Origin: Collimonas sp. OK607
Lineage (GTDB): Bacteria; Pseudomonadota; Gammaproteobacteria; Burkholderiales; Burkholderiaceae_D
NCBI RefSeq assembly: GCF_900111995.1
Contig: NZ_FOKF01000025.1
Location: forward strand, 1 to 64,000
Length of the DNA: 64,000 nucleotides
Direction: 5' to 3'
Below, piece by piece: positions 20,459 through 28,122 of the stretch. Position 1 is the stretch's first letter. Each line of letters begins with the position of its first letter. The translations under genes were made by a program, and so were the position numbers. The notes beneath the pieces are model-generated. The model was not told the DNA's origin. It searched no databases and saw only the letters and a program-made list of their open reading frames with translations.

Positions 20459-20499
20459 CGGCCCCGGCGAAATTTGATTTTCGCCGGGGCCGCTTTTTT
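20459..20499 (+). terminator. Strong intrinsic terminator after smpB
   Basis: A perfect 14-bp stem, CGGCCCCGGCGAAA (20459-20472) with its complement at 20479-20492, a 6-nt loop, and a T-run at 20494-20499. An A-run precedes it, so it may also end the convergent qmcA transcript. Confidence 0.92.
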
Positions 20500-20508
20500 A
20501 TACCTGGA

Positions 20509-21426
20509 TTACGATTTGGTCTGAGACTTGACCACTTGCAAAGCAGTGGCAATCAGGCCGCTGATATCGCCCATGTTGGCCGGTACGATAATCGAATTAT
20601 TCGTCTTTGCCAACTGGCCGAAAGCAGCCACATACTGCTCTGCCACTTTCAGATTGACCGCATCCGAGCCGCCTGGCGACTGGATCGCAGCCGCGGTCTT
20701 GCGGATCGCTTCGGCGCTGGCTTCGGCGATCGACAGGATCGCTGCAGCCTGACCCTGGGCGCGGTTGATGGAAGCCTGCTTCTCGCCTTCCGACTTGGCA
20801 ATCGATGCTTCACGCTCACCGGTTGCAATATTGATCTGTTCCTGCTTGCGGCCTTCAGATGCAGCAATCAGCGCCCGCTTCTCACGCTCGGCGGTAATCT
20901 GCGCCTGCATCGCGTGCAAGATTTCCTTAGGCGGCGTCAGATCCTTGATTTCATAACGCAGCACCTTGACGCCCCAATTCGCGGCGGACTCATCAATCGC
21001 GTTAACAATCGTGGTGTTGATGTGATCGCGCTCTTCAAATGTCTTGTCCAGTTCCATTTTACCGATCACGGAACGCAAGGTGGTTTGCGCCAGTTGCGTG
21101 ATAGCGGCGATATAGTTGGAGGAGCCGTAGGAAGCGCGCATCGGATCGGTAATCTGGAAATACAAGATGCCGTCTACCTGCAACTGCGTGTTATCGCGGG
21201 TAATACAAACCTGCGGCGGCACATCCAGCGGAATTTCTTTCAAGATGTGCTTGTAGGCGACGCGGTCGATGAACGGCACCACAATGCTCAGCCCCGGTCC
21301 TAGGGTGGCGTGATATTTACCGAGACGCTCAACTACCCACGCATGCTGCTGCGGTACCACTTTGATCGTCTTGGCGATAAATATGACAACAATCACCAGC
21401 AAAATTAACGAGACGCTTCCGAACAT
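20509..21426 (-). CDS. qmcA: SPFH/Band 7 membrane protein (QmcA-like)
   Basis: 305 aa with an N-terminal membrane anchor (residues 3-18), an SPFH domain (20-190) and an Ala/Glu-rich coiled-coil repeat of the KSEGEKQASINRAQGQAAAILSIAEA type. Such stomatin-like proteins form large oligomeric cages in the inner membrane and interact with FtsH-type proteases in relatives. It follows nfeD on the same strand after 81 nt, the standard SPFH-NfeD pairing. No catalytic function is expected. Confidence 0.9.
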   Translation of the reverse strand: MFGSVSLILLVIVVIFIAKTIKVVPQQHAWVVERLGKYHATLGPGLSIVVPFIDRVAYKHILKEIPLDVPPQVCITRDNTQLQVDGILYFQITDPMRASYGSSNYIAAITQLAQTTLRSVIGKMELDKTFEERDHINTTIVNAIDESAANWGVKVLRYEIKDLTPPKEILHAMQAQITAEREKRALIAASEGRKQEQINIATGEREASIAKSEGEKQASINRAQGQAAAILSIAEASAEAIRKTAAAIQSPGGSDAVNLKVAEQYVAAFGQLAKTNNSIIVPANMGDISGLIATALQVVKSQTKS

Positions 21427-21507
21427 GATTTTTTTCCTTATGAATTGAAAATAGGAGAGAGCGGGATCGATCGCCTCGTTACTCCAGGGCGAAAGACAAG
21501 ATACGTG

Positions 21508-21969
21508 CTAGTGCTGATCCGGGCTGTTACCTACTATCAGCCGGCTGCCGCGTATTTCGTGAATAAAAAACAGACCGGCATCGGCATTTGCCGCCGGCGC
21601 CAGCTCGACATCCCACAGCGCGCCGCGATACTTGACGCGCGCTGTATATGTCCCCTCGCCATTGGTGCCGGCATCATGCTGCCACTGTTCGACCGTGATC
21701 GACTGGCCGATATCCAGATTGACATTAGGGTCGCGCTCAGCCTTGACTCTCGTGCGGCGGCCGAATTTACTCCGTCGCAACACATAAGTAGCGGCCAAAG
21801 CTACCACGGCAGCAGCCAGTAGTTGCCATTCCACGCCAAATCCCAGCAGCGCGACGACACTGCCGACGGCGAGGCCAATCGCCACCATCAATAAATACAA
21901 GGTAGTAGTGACTAGCTCCGCCATCACCAGTACGCCAGCCGCCAACATCCACATCACCCATCCGGCCAT
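21508..21969 (-). CDS. NfeD family membrane protein
   Basis: 153 aa: two or three membrane segments at 5-70 (VMWMLAAGVLVMAELVTTTL, LLAAAVVALAATYVL) and a C-terminal OB-fold NfeD domain (NLDIGQSITVEQW to AALWDVEL-like sequence). This is the short form, lacking the protease domain of long NfeD. It is upstream of the SPFH gene in the same operon; the two protein types act together in membrane organisation. Confidence 0.88.
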   Translation of the reverse strand: MAGWVMWMLAAGVLVMAELVTTTLYLLMVAIGLAVGSVVALLGFGVEWQLLAAAVVALAATYVLRRSKFGRRTRVKAERDPNVNLDIGQSITVEQWQHDAGTNGEGTYTARVKYRGALWDVELAPAANADAGLFFIHEIRGSRLIVGNSPDQH

Positions 21970-22153
21970 ATGCCATTCTCCGTTATGTAGAACACCCAGT
22001 GTAATCTATTTGACAACTGAAGTTGCAATAACTTGCTTCTCATTTCACTCATTTCTAAAGCGGCAACTGCTGAAGCCAGCTCAATCCAGTGCTATCCTCC
22101 CCACTTCTCCATAGGCTGCGGGTGGTTATTCCAAACACTCCGGCCAGCTAAAC

Positions 22154-23923
22154 ATGAACACGATCAATCTTATCAAGCAAGCATACAAGAATTTCCAGGA
22201 AGGAAATGTTGGCCACGCCGAACGGTCGCTCAAGGATATTTTAAAGAGCCAGCCAAACAATTTCGATGCCTTGCATATTCTCGGCGTGATCTGTGCCGCC
22301 ACCGGGCAAAAGGACGAAGCGGCTCAGTTGTTCCGGCAGGCCCTGGCCTTGGATGGCAAGAACGTATCGCTGTATTACAAACTGGCGCGGGTGCAGTTTG
22401 AATCGGGTCAGCTCGAGGCCGCTCTGCTTGCCTACGAAAAAATTATTGCCTTGGGTTATATCAAACCCGAAATCCTGCTGGCCAAGACTGTCGCCCTGAT
22501 CAATCTGCAGCGCCACCGGGAGGCGCTGGATTGCATCGAACAGGCACTCGCCGAATGGCCCGATTACGCAGATGGCTGGTCGCACAAAGGCAGCATTTTG
22601 TACCAGCTGGGGCATTTTGAAGAAGCATTGGCCTGCTTTGACCAGGCGCTGTCTCTGCAACCGGCAACGGCCGACAGCTGGTATAAAAAGAGCATGGCGC
22701 TGGACAAGCTGAAACGCCATGCGGATGCGCTCACCAGCGTTGACCGCGCCTTGGCGATCGCGCCAAAAAACGCTGCATACTTGCTGGACCGCGCCGTCAT
22801 CTTGCATCAACTGGAGCGCTACGCCGAATCCCTGAGCGACAATGAAACAGCCCTGGCGCTGGTTCCCGGGAATGCCGAAGCGTGGGGCGATCATGGCCTG
22901 ACCCTGAGCCGCATGAAACGCCACCAGCAAGCGCTCGGCAGCTATCAGCGGGCGCTTGGCTTGCGCGCGGATTACGCGGATGCGCTGTCGAATCAATCGC
23001 TGTCGCAACTGGTGCTGGGTCAATTTGAGGCGGGTTGGCAAAGTTATGAGTACCGGTGGAAGAAAGGTAATGCGGACTTTCCGCGCCATACCGAAATCCC
23101 TTTGTGGCTGGGCCAGCAAGCCATCAGCGGCAAGCGGATTCTGCTCTGGTCGGAACAAGGCTTGGGCGACACTATCCAGTTTTGCCGCTATGCTGCACTG
23201 GTCGCGGCGTCAGGGGCGGAGGTGGTGCTGGAAGTCGATCCCGCACTGAAAACAATCGCCCAGACCATGGGGGATTTCAAGGTTATCGCCATCGGGGAAA
23301 AATTTCCACAGGTCGATTATCAAACGCCGTTGATGAGCCTGCCGCTGGTATTCAAGACCGACCTGGAAACCATCCCGGCCTCGCCCTTTTACTTCAAAGC
23401 CGATGACGAAAAAAAGGAAAGCTGGAAAAACCGCCAGAGCTTCGCCAATGGAAAACTGAAAATCGGCTTGGTCTGTTCCGGTAATGCGGGCAATACCAAC
23501 GATCATCGGCGCTCCATGCCGCTGCAGGAATTTGCGCCGCCGCTGCAGCTGGATGGCGCGGAATTCTTCCTGGTGCAAAAGGATATCAGGGAGGCGGATC
23601 AGACATATTTGCTGCAAGCCTCAAAGCTCAGGCTAGTGGCAAATGACATTGCAGATTTCGACGACACCGCAGCGATCATCGCCAATCTCGACCTGGTGAT
23701 CAGCGTCGACACTTCCGTCGCCCACCTCAGCGGCGCCCTCGGCACGCCGGTCTGGATTCTGCTGCCTTGGGCACCTGACTGGCGCTGGTTGCTAGATCGC
23801 GATGATAGTCCCTGGTATCCGAGCGCGAGATTGTTCAGGCAAGACCAGGCTGGCGACTGGCAGAGTGTGATTGAACGAGTATCCAGCGCACTGCACGAGT
23901 ATCTAAGTATCGCCTCAAAATAG
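22154..23923 (+). CDS. TPR protein with C-terminal glycosyltransferase-like domain
   Basis: 589 aa. Residues 1-300 contain about eight tetratricopeptide repeats (e.g. HFEEALACFDQALSLQP, RHADALTSVDRALAIAP). Residues 320-589 resemble glycosyltransferase family 9/41-like domains: ILLWSEQGLGDTIQFCRYA, SGNAGNTNDHRRSMPL and ISVDTSVAHLSGALGTPVWILLP. Predicted cytoplasmic. Related TPR-glycosyltransferases modify proteins or surface glycans; the acceptor is unknown. It stands alone with its own promoter region of 184 nt. Confidence 0.8.
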   Translation: MNTINLIKQAYKNFQEGNVGHAERSLKDILKSQPNNFDALHILGVICAATGQKDEAAQLFRQALALDGKNVSLYYKLARVQFESGQLEAALLAYEKIIALGYIKPEILLAKTVALINLQRHREALDCIEQALAEWPDYADGWSHKGSILYQLGHFEEALACFDQALSLQPATADSWYKKSMALDKLKRHADALTSVDRALAIAPKNAAYLLDRAVILHQLERYAESLSDNETALALVPGNAEAWGDHGLTLSRMKRHQQALGSYQRALGLRADYADALSNQSLSQLVLGQFEAGWQSYEYRWKKGNADFPRHTEIPLWLGQQAISGKRILLWSEQGLGDTIQFCRYAALVAASGAEVVLEVDPALKTIAQTMGDFKVIAIGEKFPQVDYQTPLMSLPLVFKTDLETIPASPFYFKADDEKKESWKNRQSFANGKLKIGLVCSGNAGNTNDHRRSMPLQEFAPPLQLDGAEFFLVQKDIREADQTYLLQASKLRLVANDIADFDDTAAIIANLDLVISVDTSVAHLSGALGTPVWILLPWAPDWRWLLDRDDSPWYPSARLFRQDQAGDWQSVIERVSSALHEYLSIASK

Positions 23924-23981
23924 AGCTCGGACAAAGTAATTTTTTGAAAACAACCAACGATCGCGAGAAAGTGAAATGCCA

Positions 23982-24009
23982 TTGATTTAAGTATCCAATC
24001 GGATACAAT
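23982..24009 (+). promoter_or_regulatory. Promoter and palindromic operator of the HigBA-like module
   Basis: A -35 TTGATT (23982-23987) and -10 TACAAT (24004-24009) have 16-nt spacing. Between and partly over the -10 lies the palindrome GTATCC-AATC-GGATAC (23991-24006), suited for repressor binding by the antitoxin. Transcription would begin within a few nucleotides of the toxin ATG at 24016. Confidence 0.65.
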
Positions 24010-24015
24010 GCAGAT

Positions 24016-24312
24016 ATGCTTGAGATTTCGCTCTCGAACGTCTTTAAAGACTGGCTTCTTGATTTACGTGATGTTCAAGGCAAAGCCAAAATCCTGACCC
24101 GCATCCGCTCAGTCAGTCTCGGTAATCTTGGCGATGTTGAACCGGTCGGGGAAGGCGTTAGCGAACTACGCATTCACTACGGCCCTGGTTACCGCATTTA
24201 TTTCACCAGGCGCGGAAAAGCAATGGTATTGCTGTTTGTGGGTGGCGACAAGTCTTCGCAAAAGAACGATATCAAGCTAGCCAGGCAAATGGCGAAATCA
24301 CTAAAGGAGTGA
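24016..24312 (+). CDS. RelE/ParE superfamily toxin (HigB-like, addiction module)
   Basis: 98-aa protein of the 'addiction module killer' family: FKDWLLDLRDVQGKAKILTRIRSVSLGNLGDVEPVGEGVSELRIHYGPGYRIYF, then GGDKSSQKNDIKLARQMA. (Sequences quoted here are fragments.) Basic residues and the final KxDI motif match RelE-type mRNA interferase folds, though activity is not proven. The toxin is first and the antitoxin second, separated by 3 nt. The -10 box ends only 6 nt before the ATG, so the mRNA may be leaderless. Confidence 0.88.
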   Translation: MLEISLSNVFKDWLLDLRDVQGKAKILTRIRSVSLGNLGDVEPVGEGVSELRIHYGPGYRIYFTRRGKAMVLLFVGGDKSSQKNDIKLARQMAKSLKE

Positions 24313-24315
24313 AGC

Positions 24316-24627
24316 ATGAAACAGACATTTTCGCCATTTGACGCTGCAGACTTTCTAGACAGCGATGAAATCATCGCCGCCTATCTTACCGAAGCGCTGG
24401 CAGACGACAATCCTGATGTATTTATTGCCGCGCTGGGCGATGTCGCAAAAGCGCGCGGGATATCGCAGATAGCGAAGGATGCCAAGCTTGGCCGCGAGAG
24501 CTTGTATAAGGCACTCGCGCCGGGCGCCAAACCACGTTTTGAAACCATCGCCAAACTGATCAACTCTCTCGGCGTCAAGATCGCCATCGTGCCTGGCGCC
24601 CATTTAGAGGCGACGACGCAGCTGTAA
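24316..24627 (+). CDS. Addiction module antidote protein (HigA-like helix-turn-helix)
   Basis: 103-aa antitoxin of the COG3636 type. An N-terminal segment (FDAADFLDSDEIIAAYLTEA) is followed by a Cro/C1 helix-turn-helix (VAKARGISQIAKDAKLGRESLYKAL) and the conserved KPRFETIAKLINSLGVKI. It should bind the toxin and the palindrome at 23991-24006 for autoregulation. The start has an AAAGGAG site (in the end of the toxin gene). Confidence 0.9.
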   Translation: MKQTFSPFDAADFLDSDEIIAAYLTEALADDNPDVFIAALGDVAKARGISQIAKDAKLGRESLYKALAPGAKPRFETIAKLINSLGVKIAIVPGAHLEATTQL

Positions 24628-24738
24628 CCTCATCTGTAAACGCGGCTATAAAATATACAAATCGTGATTCGTCCCGATCGGTCGCGAGCACCCGAATTCG
24701 ACCCCAAGCGGAAATAGATAGAACGTGAAGGCAGCCGT

Positions 24739-25233
24739 TCAAAGTCGCGCATCGGTTCCTTCAATGTGATCCAGTCCCCAGGTCTTGATCTGGGCCATCA
24801 CCCCTTGAAGCGAACGTCCTTTCTCAGTCAATCGATACGCCTCCCTGCCGGTAATATCGCTGGATGGATAGCGTTCGACAAGACCGTTGGCGGAAAGTCG
24901 GGCGAGTCGCTCTGCAAGGATATTGGTCGCGATTCTCTCCGGTGACGCGAGGAACTCCTTGAAATGCGACTTGCCGTGCATCAAATCTCGAACTACAAGC
25001 AGCGTCCACTTGTCGCCTAAAAGGTCCAAGGTGCACGCGACCGGGCATACCGAGCGACGGTTCTCGTTTTGAACCGAACTCGCGTTGTTTATGGGATGGG
25101 CAGTGCCCTGTTTAGCACGTGGCAAAGAAGCTCCTGCGTAACGGTGGTCGGGATCAAATCGGATTTTTACTGTTCGCACCTTGACTTTATTCAAAATACT
25201 TGCAAAATGCAAGTGTAAACTTGCATTTTGCAA
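24739..25233 (-). CDS. HxlR family transcriptional regulator
   Basis: Winged-helix regulator with the HxlR core from about residue 62 of the longest frame: CPVACTLDLLGDKWTLLVVRDL, FKEFLASPERIATNILAERLARL and YRLTEKGRSL. Conserved Cys63 could sense oxidants or electrophiles as in some HxlR proteins. The ATG at 25233 is inside a palindromic operator and encodes residues not found in the family; the true start is probably an internal GTG or TTG within the next 50 codons. Divergent from a membrane protein gene that it likely controls. Confidence 0.82.
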   Translation of the reverse strand: MQNASLHLHFASILNKVKVRTVKIRFDPDHRYAGASLPRAKQGTAHPINNASSVQNENRRSVCPVACTLDLLGDKWTLLVVRDLMHGKSHFKEFLASPERIATNILAERLARLSANGLVERYPSSDITGREAYRLTEKGRSLQGVMAQIKTWGLDHIEGTDARL

Positions 25234-25234
25234 G
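25199..25234. promoter_or_regulatory. Double palindrome, putative HxlR operator
   Basis: A perfect 16-bp inverted repeat (25199-25214 and 25219-25234, 4-bp spacer). Each arm itself contains the palindrome CTTGCA-N3-TGCAAG, so two operator half-dimers lie side by side. It sits between divergent hxlR and the membrane gene and overlaps a -10-like CAAAAT paired with TTGACT at 25181-25186. Confidence 0.7.
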
Positions 25235-25259
25235 TTACAGCCAGATATTGGAGGCTTGT

Positions 25260-25787
25260 ATGGAACCCGTCAGAAATCTTGAAACGTTACTCCCCTTTGC
25301 GGCGAGCGTTACCTTCGGCATGCTCGCGTGGGGAGCAGTTTTCCTTAACTATGTCTGGCCGCGCTTGCGCGAGCTTCCCCTGCACGCGGCGGTACGTCCC
25401 ATCCTTCATCTGAATTTGTTCCGGTTTATAGGCTTGGCGCTCACTGTGCCGGGCGTCGTCGGTCCAAGTCTTGCAGCGGGGTTCAGCGCACCCGCGGCGT
25501 ACGGCGATCTCGTTGCAATGACTTTGGCGTGGGTGGCTTTGATGATGGGATCAGGTCGCTATTCGCGCATCGCGATCTGGACCTTCAACTTGTGGGGTTT
25601 TGCCGACCTTTTGTTTGCCTTCTACCAAGGCGTGATCGGCGTAGGCATCGACCCGGCTTCGCTCGGCGCCGCCTGGTTTATCCCGACCGTCTGCGTTCCT
25701 CTCTTGCTTTGGTCCCATGTGTTGGTATTCGCGATCTTGCTGCGTACTTCCCGGTCCGCCAGTTTCCTGGCCCGTGCAGCGCAGTAA
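25260..25787 (+). CDS. Integral membrane protein of unknown function
   Basis: 175 aa with about five hydrophobic segments (around 10-30, 45-68, 78-97, 103-125, 138-160). I do not recognise the family with certainty. The ATG at 25260 has a GGAGG site 5 nt upstream, so an in-frame ATG at 25200 within the operator is not the start. Divergent from an HxlR regulator across the double palindrome, which suggests induction by whatever HxlR senses. Confidence 0.7.
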   Translation: MEPVRNLETLLPFAASVTFGMLAWGAVFLNYVWPRLRELPLHAAVRPILHLNLFRFIGLALTVPGVVGPSLAAGFSAPAAYGDLVAMTLAWVALMMGSGRYSRIAIWTFNLWGFADLLFAFYQGVIGVGIDPASLGAAWFIPTVCVPLLLWSHVLVFAILLRTSRSASFLARAAQ

Positions 25788-25856
25788 CCGCCGTGGGGAC
25801 ATGCATTGCCGAGGACTGGCCGCTTGAGCGCCGGGAAACCGTACGCTCTATCCATC

Positions 25857-26726
25857 CTATGCTGGCATGGTAGTCCCCAACTTGGCGGCCAATGCCAGCA
25901 CAACCAGCAGCACCCCCGCTTCAACCAGCAGCACCTGCCTGAAGCCCGTGGCGCCGACGGCCTGATCACGATCCAGAAGTGCCAACCAATGCCAGCGATT
26001 TCGCGCTCCCAGGCCGGCGGCAATCCCGACTGCACAAAGTTTCGCCAGCAATATCCAGGCGTAGGCAGAGCTCCAAGGATTGTCGGCATGCCCAAGCGTC
26101 CGTGCCACATTAAACAGACCGCTGCCGACCACCAACAGCAGCGCCAGCGTAGCAATTTTCGATACGCGATGCGCCAATGCACTGCGCTGCTGCAACGGCC
26201 AGCTGGACCAGTCGGATGTCAGCAGCACGCAGATCCCTACTGATCCAGCCCAGGCTGTCGCTGCCAGTACATGTACAGTGTGGATCAATACGGAAAAGCT
26301 GGCGAGGCCTTGATCTGCCGCGTGCCCGGTCGCCGCTCGCGCCAGCGCGAATCCAACCAGGCCAGTCACGAACAGGGTATTTCGAAGCGGCAATGCAAAA
26401 CTGGCGGTCGACACCATCAATATGATCCAGCCAGTCAACGCGAGCCAGATCATGCCGCCAAAATGTGACTGCGTGAGTACCAGCCAGAGTGCGGCAGGCA
26501 AGCCGGCGATACTGGCTTCCGTCATGGCGACGGTGCCGGCGTACAAGTAGGCCGCTAGTACGACTCCGAGAAGTACGCAAACCTGGCGAGCAATGTCGGC
26601 GAGTCGTGCCGAGGTAACGGTCGACGACACGCCCCCTTGCAGCACGGCGACGCCGACGGCGGCTGCCAGCGTGATATCCAGCAATCCCGCAAATAGCGGT
26701 TGCATCAAGTTCGCGGCCAGACTCAT
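25857..26726 (-). CDS. copD: Copper resistance protein CopD
   Basis: 289-aa inner-membrane protein with about eight predicted membrane segments. The CopD-type C-terminal domain contains HTVHVLAATAWAGSVGICVLL and repeated Trp/His-rich turns. The ATG at 26726 overlaps the copC stop as TGATG, so the two are co-translated. CopD in relatives works with CopC in moving copper across the inner membrane. Confidence 0.85.
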   Translation of the reverse strand: MSLAANLMQPLFAGLLDITLAAAVGVAVLQGGVSSTVTSARLADIARQVCVLLGVVLAAYLYAGTVAMTEASIAGLPAALWLVLTQSHFGGMIWLALTGWIILMVSTASFALPLRNTLFVTGLVGFALARAATGHAADQGLASFSVLIHTVHVLAATAWAGSVGICVLLTSDWSSWPLQQRSALAHRVSKIATLALLLVVGSGLFNVARTLGHADNPWSSAYAWILLAKLCAVGIAAGLGARNRWHWLALLDRDQAVGATGFRQVLLVEAGVLLVVLALAAKLGTTMPA

Positions 26727-27118
26727 CACTTCACCGTGAATTTATAGTTTCCTTGAGTACGGTGACCATCGCCGGCAACAGCGACCCATTTCACTTGATA
26801 TACGCCGCTTGGCAGGCTCGGTAGCGCTACGCGCATGGTCTTCTGCGTGGTGGTATCAACCTCGGCTTTGGCGCTGTTGACTTGCTTGCCCTGCGCATTG
26901 CTGACAACCAGGCTGCTAAATGCCGGTTCCAGTCCTTCGTTGTAAGTGATGCTGACTTCCTGCGGCGCACTCACGACCGCACCGGCGAGGGGAGCCTGGG
27001 TTTCAGGCCGGGCGTGTGCCCATGCCTGACCGATGCTGCTTAAGCTCAGTACGCCGGCGATGGCGGACAAGCGTAAAAAGGAGTGAATCGCAGATCCGTG
27101 AAAAAATGATTTATGCAT
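26726..27118 (-). CDS. copC: Copper-binding periplasmic protein CopC
   Basis: 130 aa with a signal peptide (cleavage IGQAWA-HARPE). The mature N-terminal His, a later Asp and the His in GDGHRTQG form the Cu(II) site of the CopC family; no Met-rich Cu(I) loop is apparent, so a single-site type is likely. Domain ends in NYKFTVK. Lies between copD and the putative outer-membrane gene on the same strand. Confidence 0.9.
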   Translation of the reverse strand: MHKSFFHGSAIHSFLRLSAIAGVLSLSSIGQAWAHARPETQAPLAGAVVSAPQEVSITYNEGLEPAFSSLVVSNAQGKQVNSAKAEVDTTTQKTMRVALPSLPSGVYQVKWVAVAGDGHRTQGNYKFTVK

Positions 27119-27130
27119 GATAAGTACTTT

Positions 27131-28027
27131 TTAAAAAATTGGTTTCCCGATGGATTTCGGGAAAATATCGTCGAAGAAGAAGTGAGTTTGCAGCAACACG
27201 CCTATGCCGCGCCCACTGGCGCGATTGGCGGGGATTTGCATTTCCAGTCCGATCTGACCTGTACGCGACTCCCAAATGATCCCAGGGTTGATAGTACCCG
27301 TGGTGCGGCCTGAGCAACTGCCGCTGGTGCAGGTGCTCATGGCCAGCTCCACTACCGGAATCAGGTTTGAGAATGGCTTAGACAACCCGACGTTTTTGAC
27401 GAACGATTGCAGGTACGGCAAGCTGTATTGTAGCGTCATGCCCCAGTTCAGGGCATTCGAAACACTGCTGTCGCTTGCGTATTGCTGGCCAACCGTGCCG
27501 GTAATTGCGAATGGCTTGAGCCAGCCCAACGCATCCGGCAGATCGCCAAAGCCTTTGCCTGCATAGATCGTCGGTGTATAGGTCGAATAGCTGCTGCCGA
27601 TGGCCTTGCTGCCGCTGCCGCCGATGGCGCCATTAACGCCGACCGATAGCATGAATTCGTGTACAGGATTAACGTACACCAGATACTTGATGCCGAGTCC
27701 GAGGTTATCAAAGCCTTTGGCAGCGGGACTGCCGCTGACGCGCTGGGTGGCGTAATTGTCGCCGACGCTGAACCCCAGGTTCGGTGTGATGGTTTTGGAA
27801 TAGTTGGCCGACCAGGTATTCACACTGGCGGTGCCGCTGTCGTCATTAGGTGTCCGGATGTGGCCGAACTGAAAATCCAGTTCGTCGCCGACGCCGGGAT
27901 CGTCGACCGCCATGGTGGCCGGAAAGATACGGTTGCCTGCGATCGCATGCGCGTGGCCAAGCGGGGTCATGCTTGCAATAGCAAGTCCGAACGTCGCGCG
28001 AACGAGTACAACGAGTACGTTTCGCAT
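27131..28027 (-). CDS. Putative outer-membrane beta-barrel protein of the copper operon
   Basis: 298 aa with a signal peptide (residues 1-27, ending GHAHA). The remainder shows alternating Gly/aromatic strands and ends in a terminal aromatic residue (KSIGKPIF), as expected for a beta-barrel. Family not recognised with certainty; it resembles phenol-degradation or transporter-like barrel proteins. It is first in a run with copC (12 nt) and copD, so a role in copper or metal transport is a context inference. Confidence 0.65.
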   Translation of the reverse strand: MRNVLVVLVRATFGLAIASMTPLGHAHAIAGNRIFPATMAVDDPGVGDELDFQFGHIRTPNDDSGTASVNTWSANYSKTITPNLGFSVGDNYATQRVSGSPAAKGFDNLGLGIKYLVYVNPVHEFMLSVGVNGAIGGSGSKAIGSSYSTYTPTIYAGKGFGDLPDALGWLKPFAITGTVGQQYASDSSVSNALNWGMTLQYSLPYLQSFVKNVGLSKPFSNLIPVVELAMSTCTSGSCSGRTTGTINPGIIWESRTGQIGLEMQIPANRASGRGIGVLLQTHFFFDDIFPKSIGKPIF

Positions 28028-28051
28028 AGTGTTGATCCAACCTCTCGAATA

Positions 28052-28089
28052 AAAAAATCCTCCCCTGGTTACAAACGGGGGAGGATTTT
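28052..28089 (-). terminator. Intrinsic terminator of ppsA
   Basis: TCCTCCCC and GGGGAGGA form an 8-bp core, extended by A/T pairs, with about a 12-nt loop. The minus strand then carries a run of T. It follows the ppsA stop at 28123 and precedes the copper group on the same strand, so it separates the two units. Confidence 0.85.
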
Positions 28090-28122
28090 AGAGTACCGCA
28101 GAATCGCCTGATTATAGGCAGA

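Noticed and set aside
22241-23158. Minus-strand open frame of 305 codons
   Set aside because: Antisense to the TPR repeats, periodic because the repeats are periodic.
25200-25259. Start of the membrane protein at 25200 and of hxlR at 25233
   Set aside because: Both ATGs lie in the double palindrome, so the two encoded N-termini look alike only because of the symmetry; the membrane gene has a GGAGG site before 25260.
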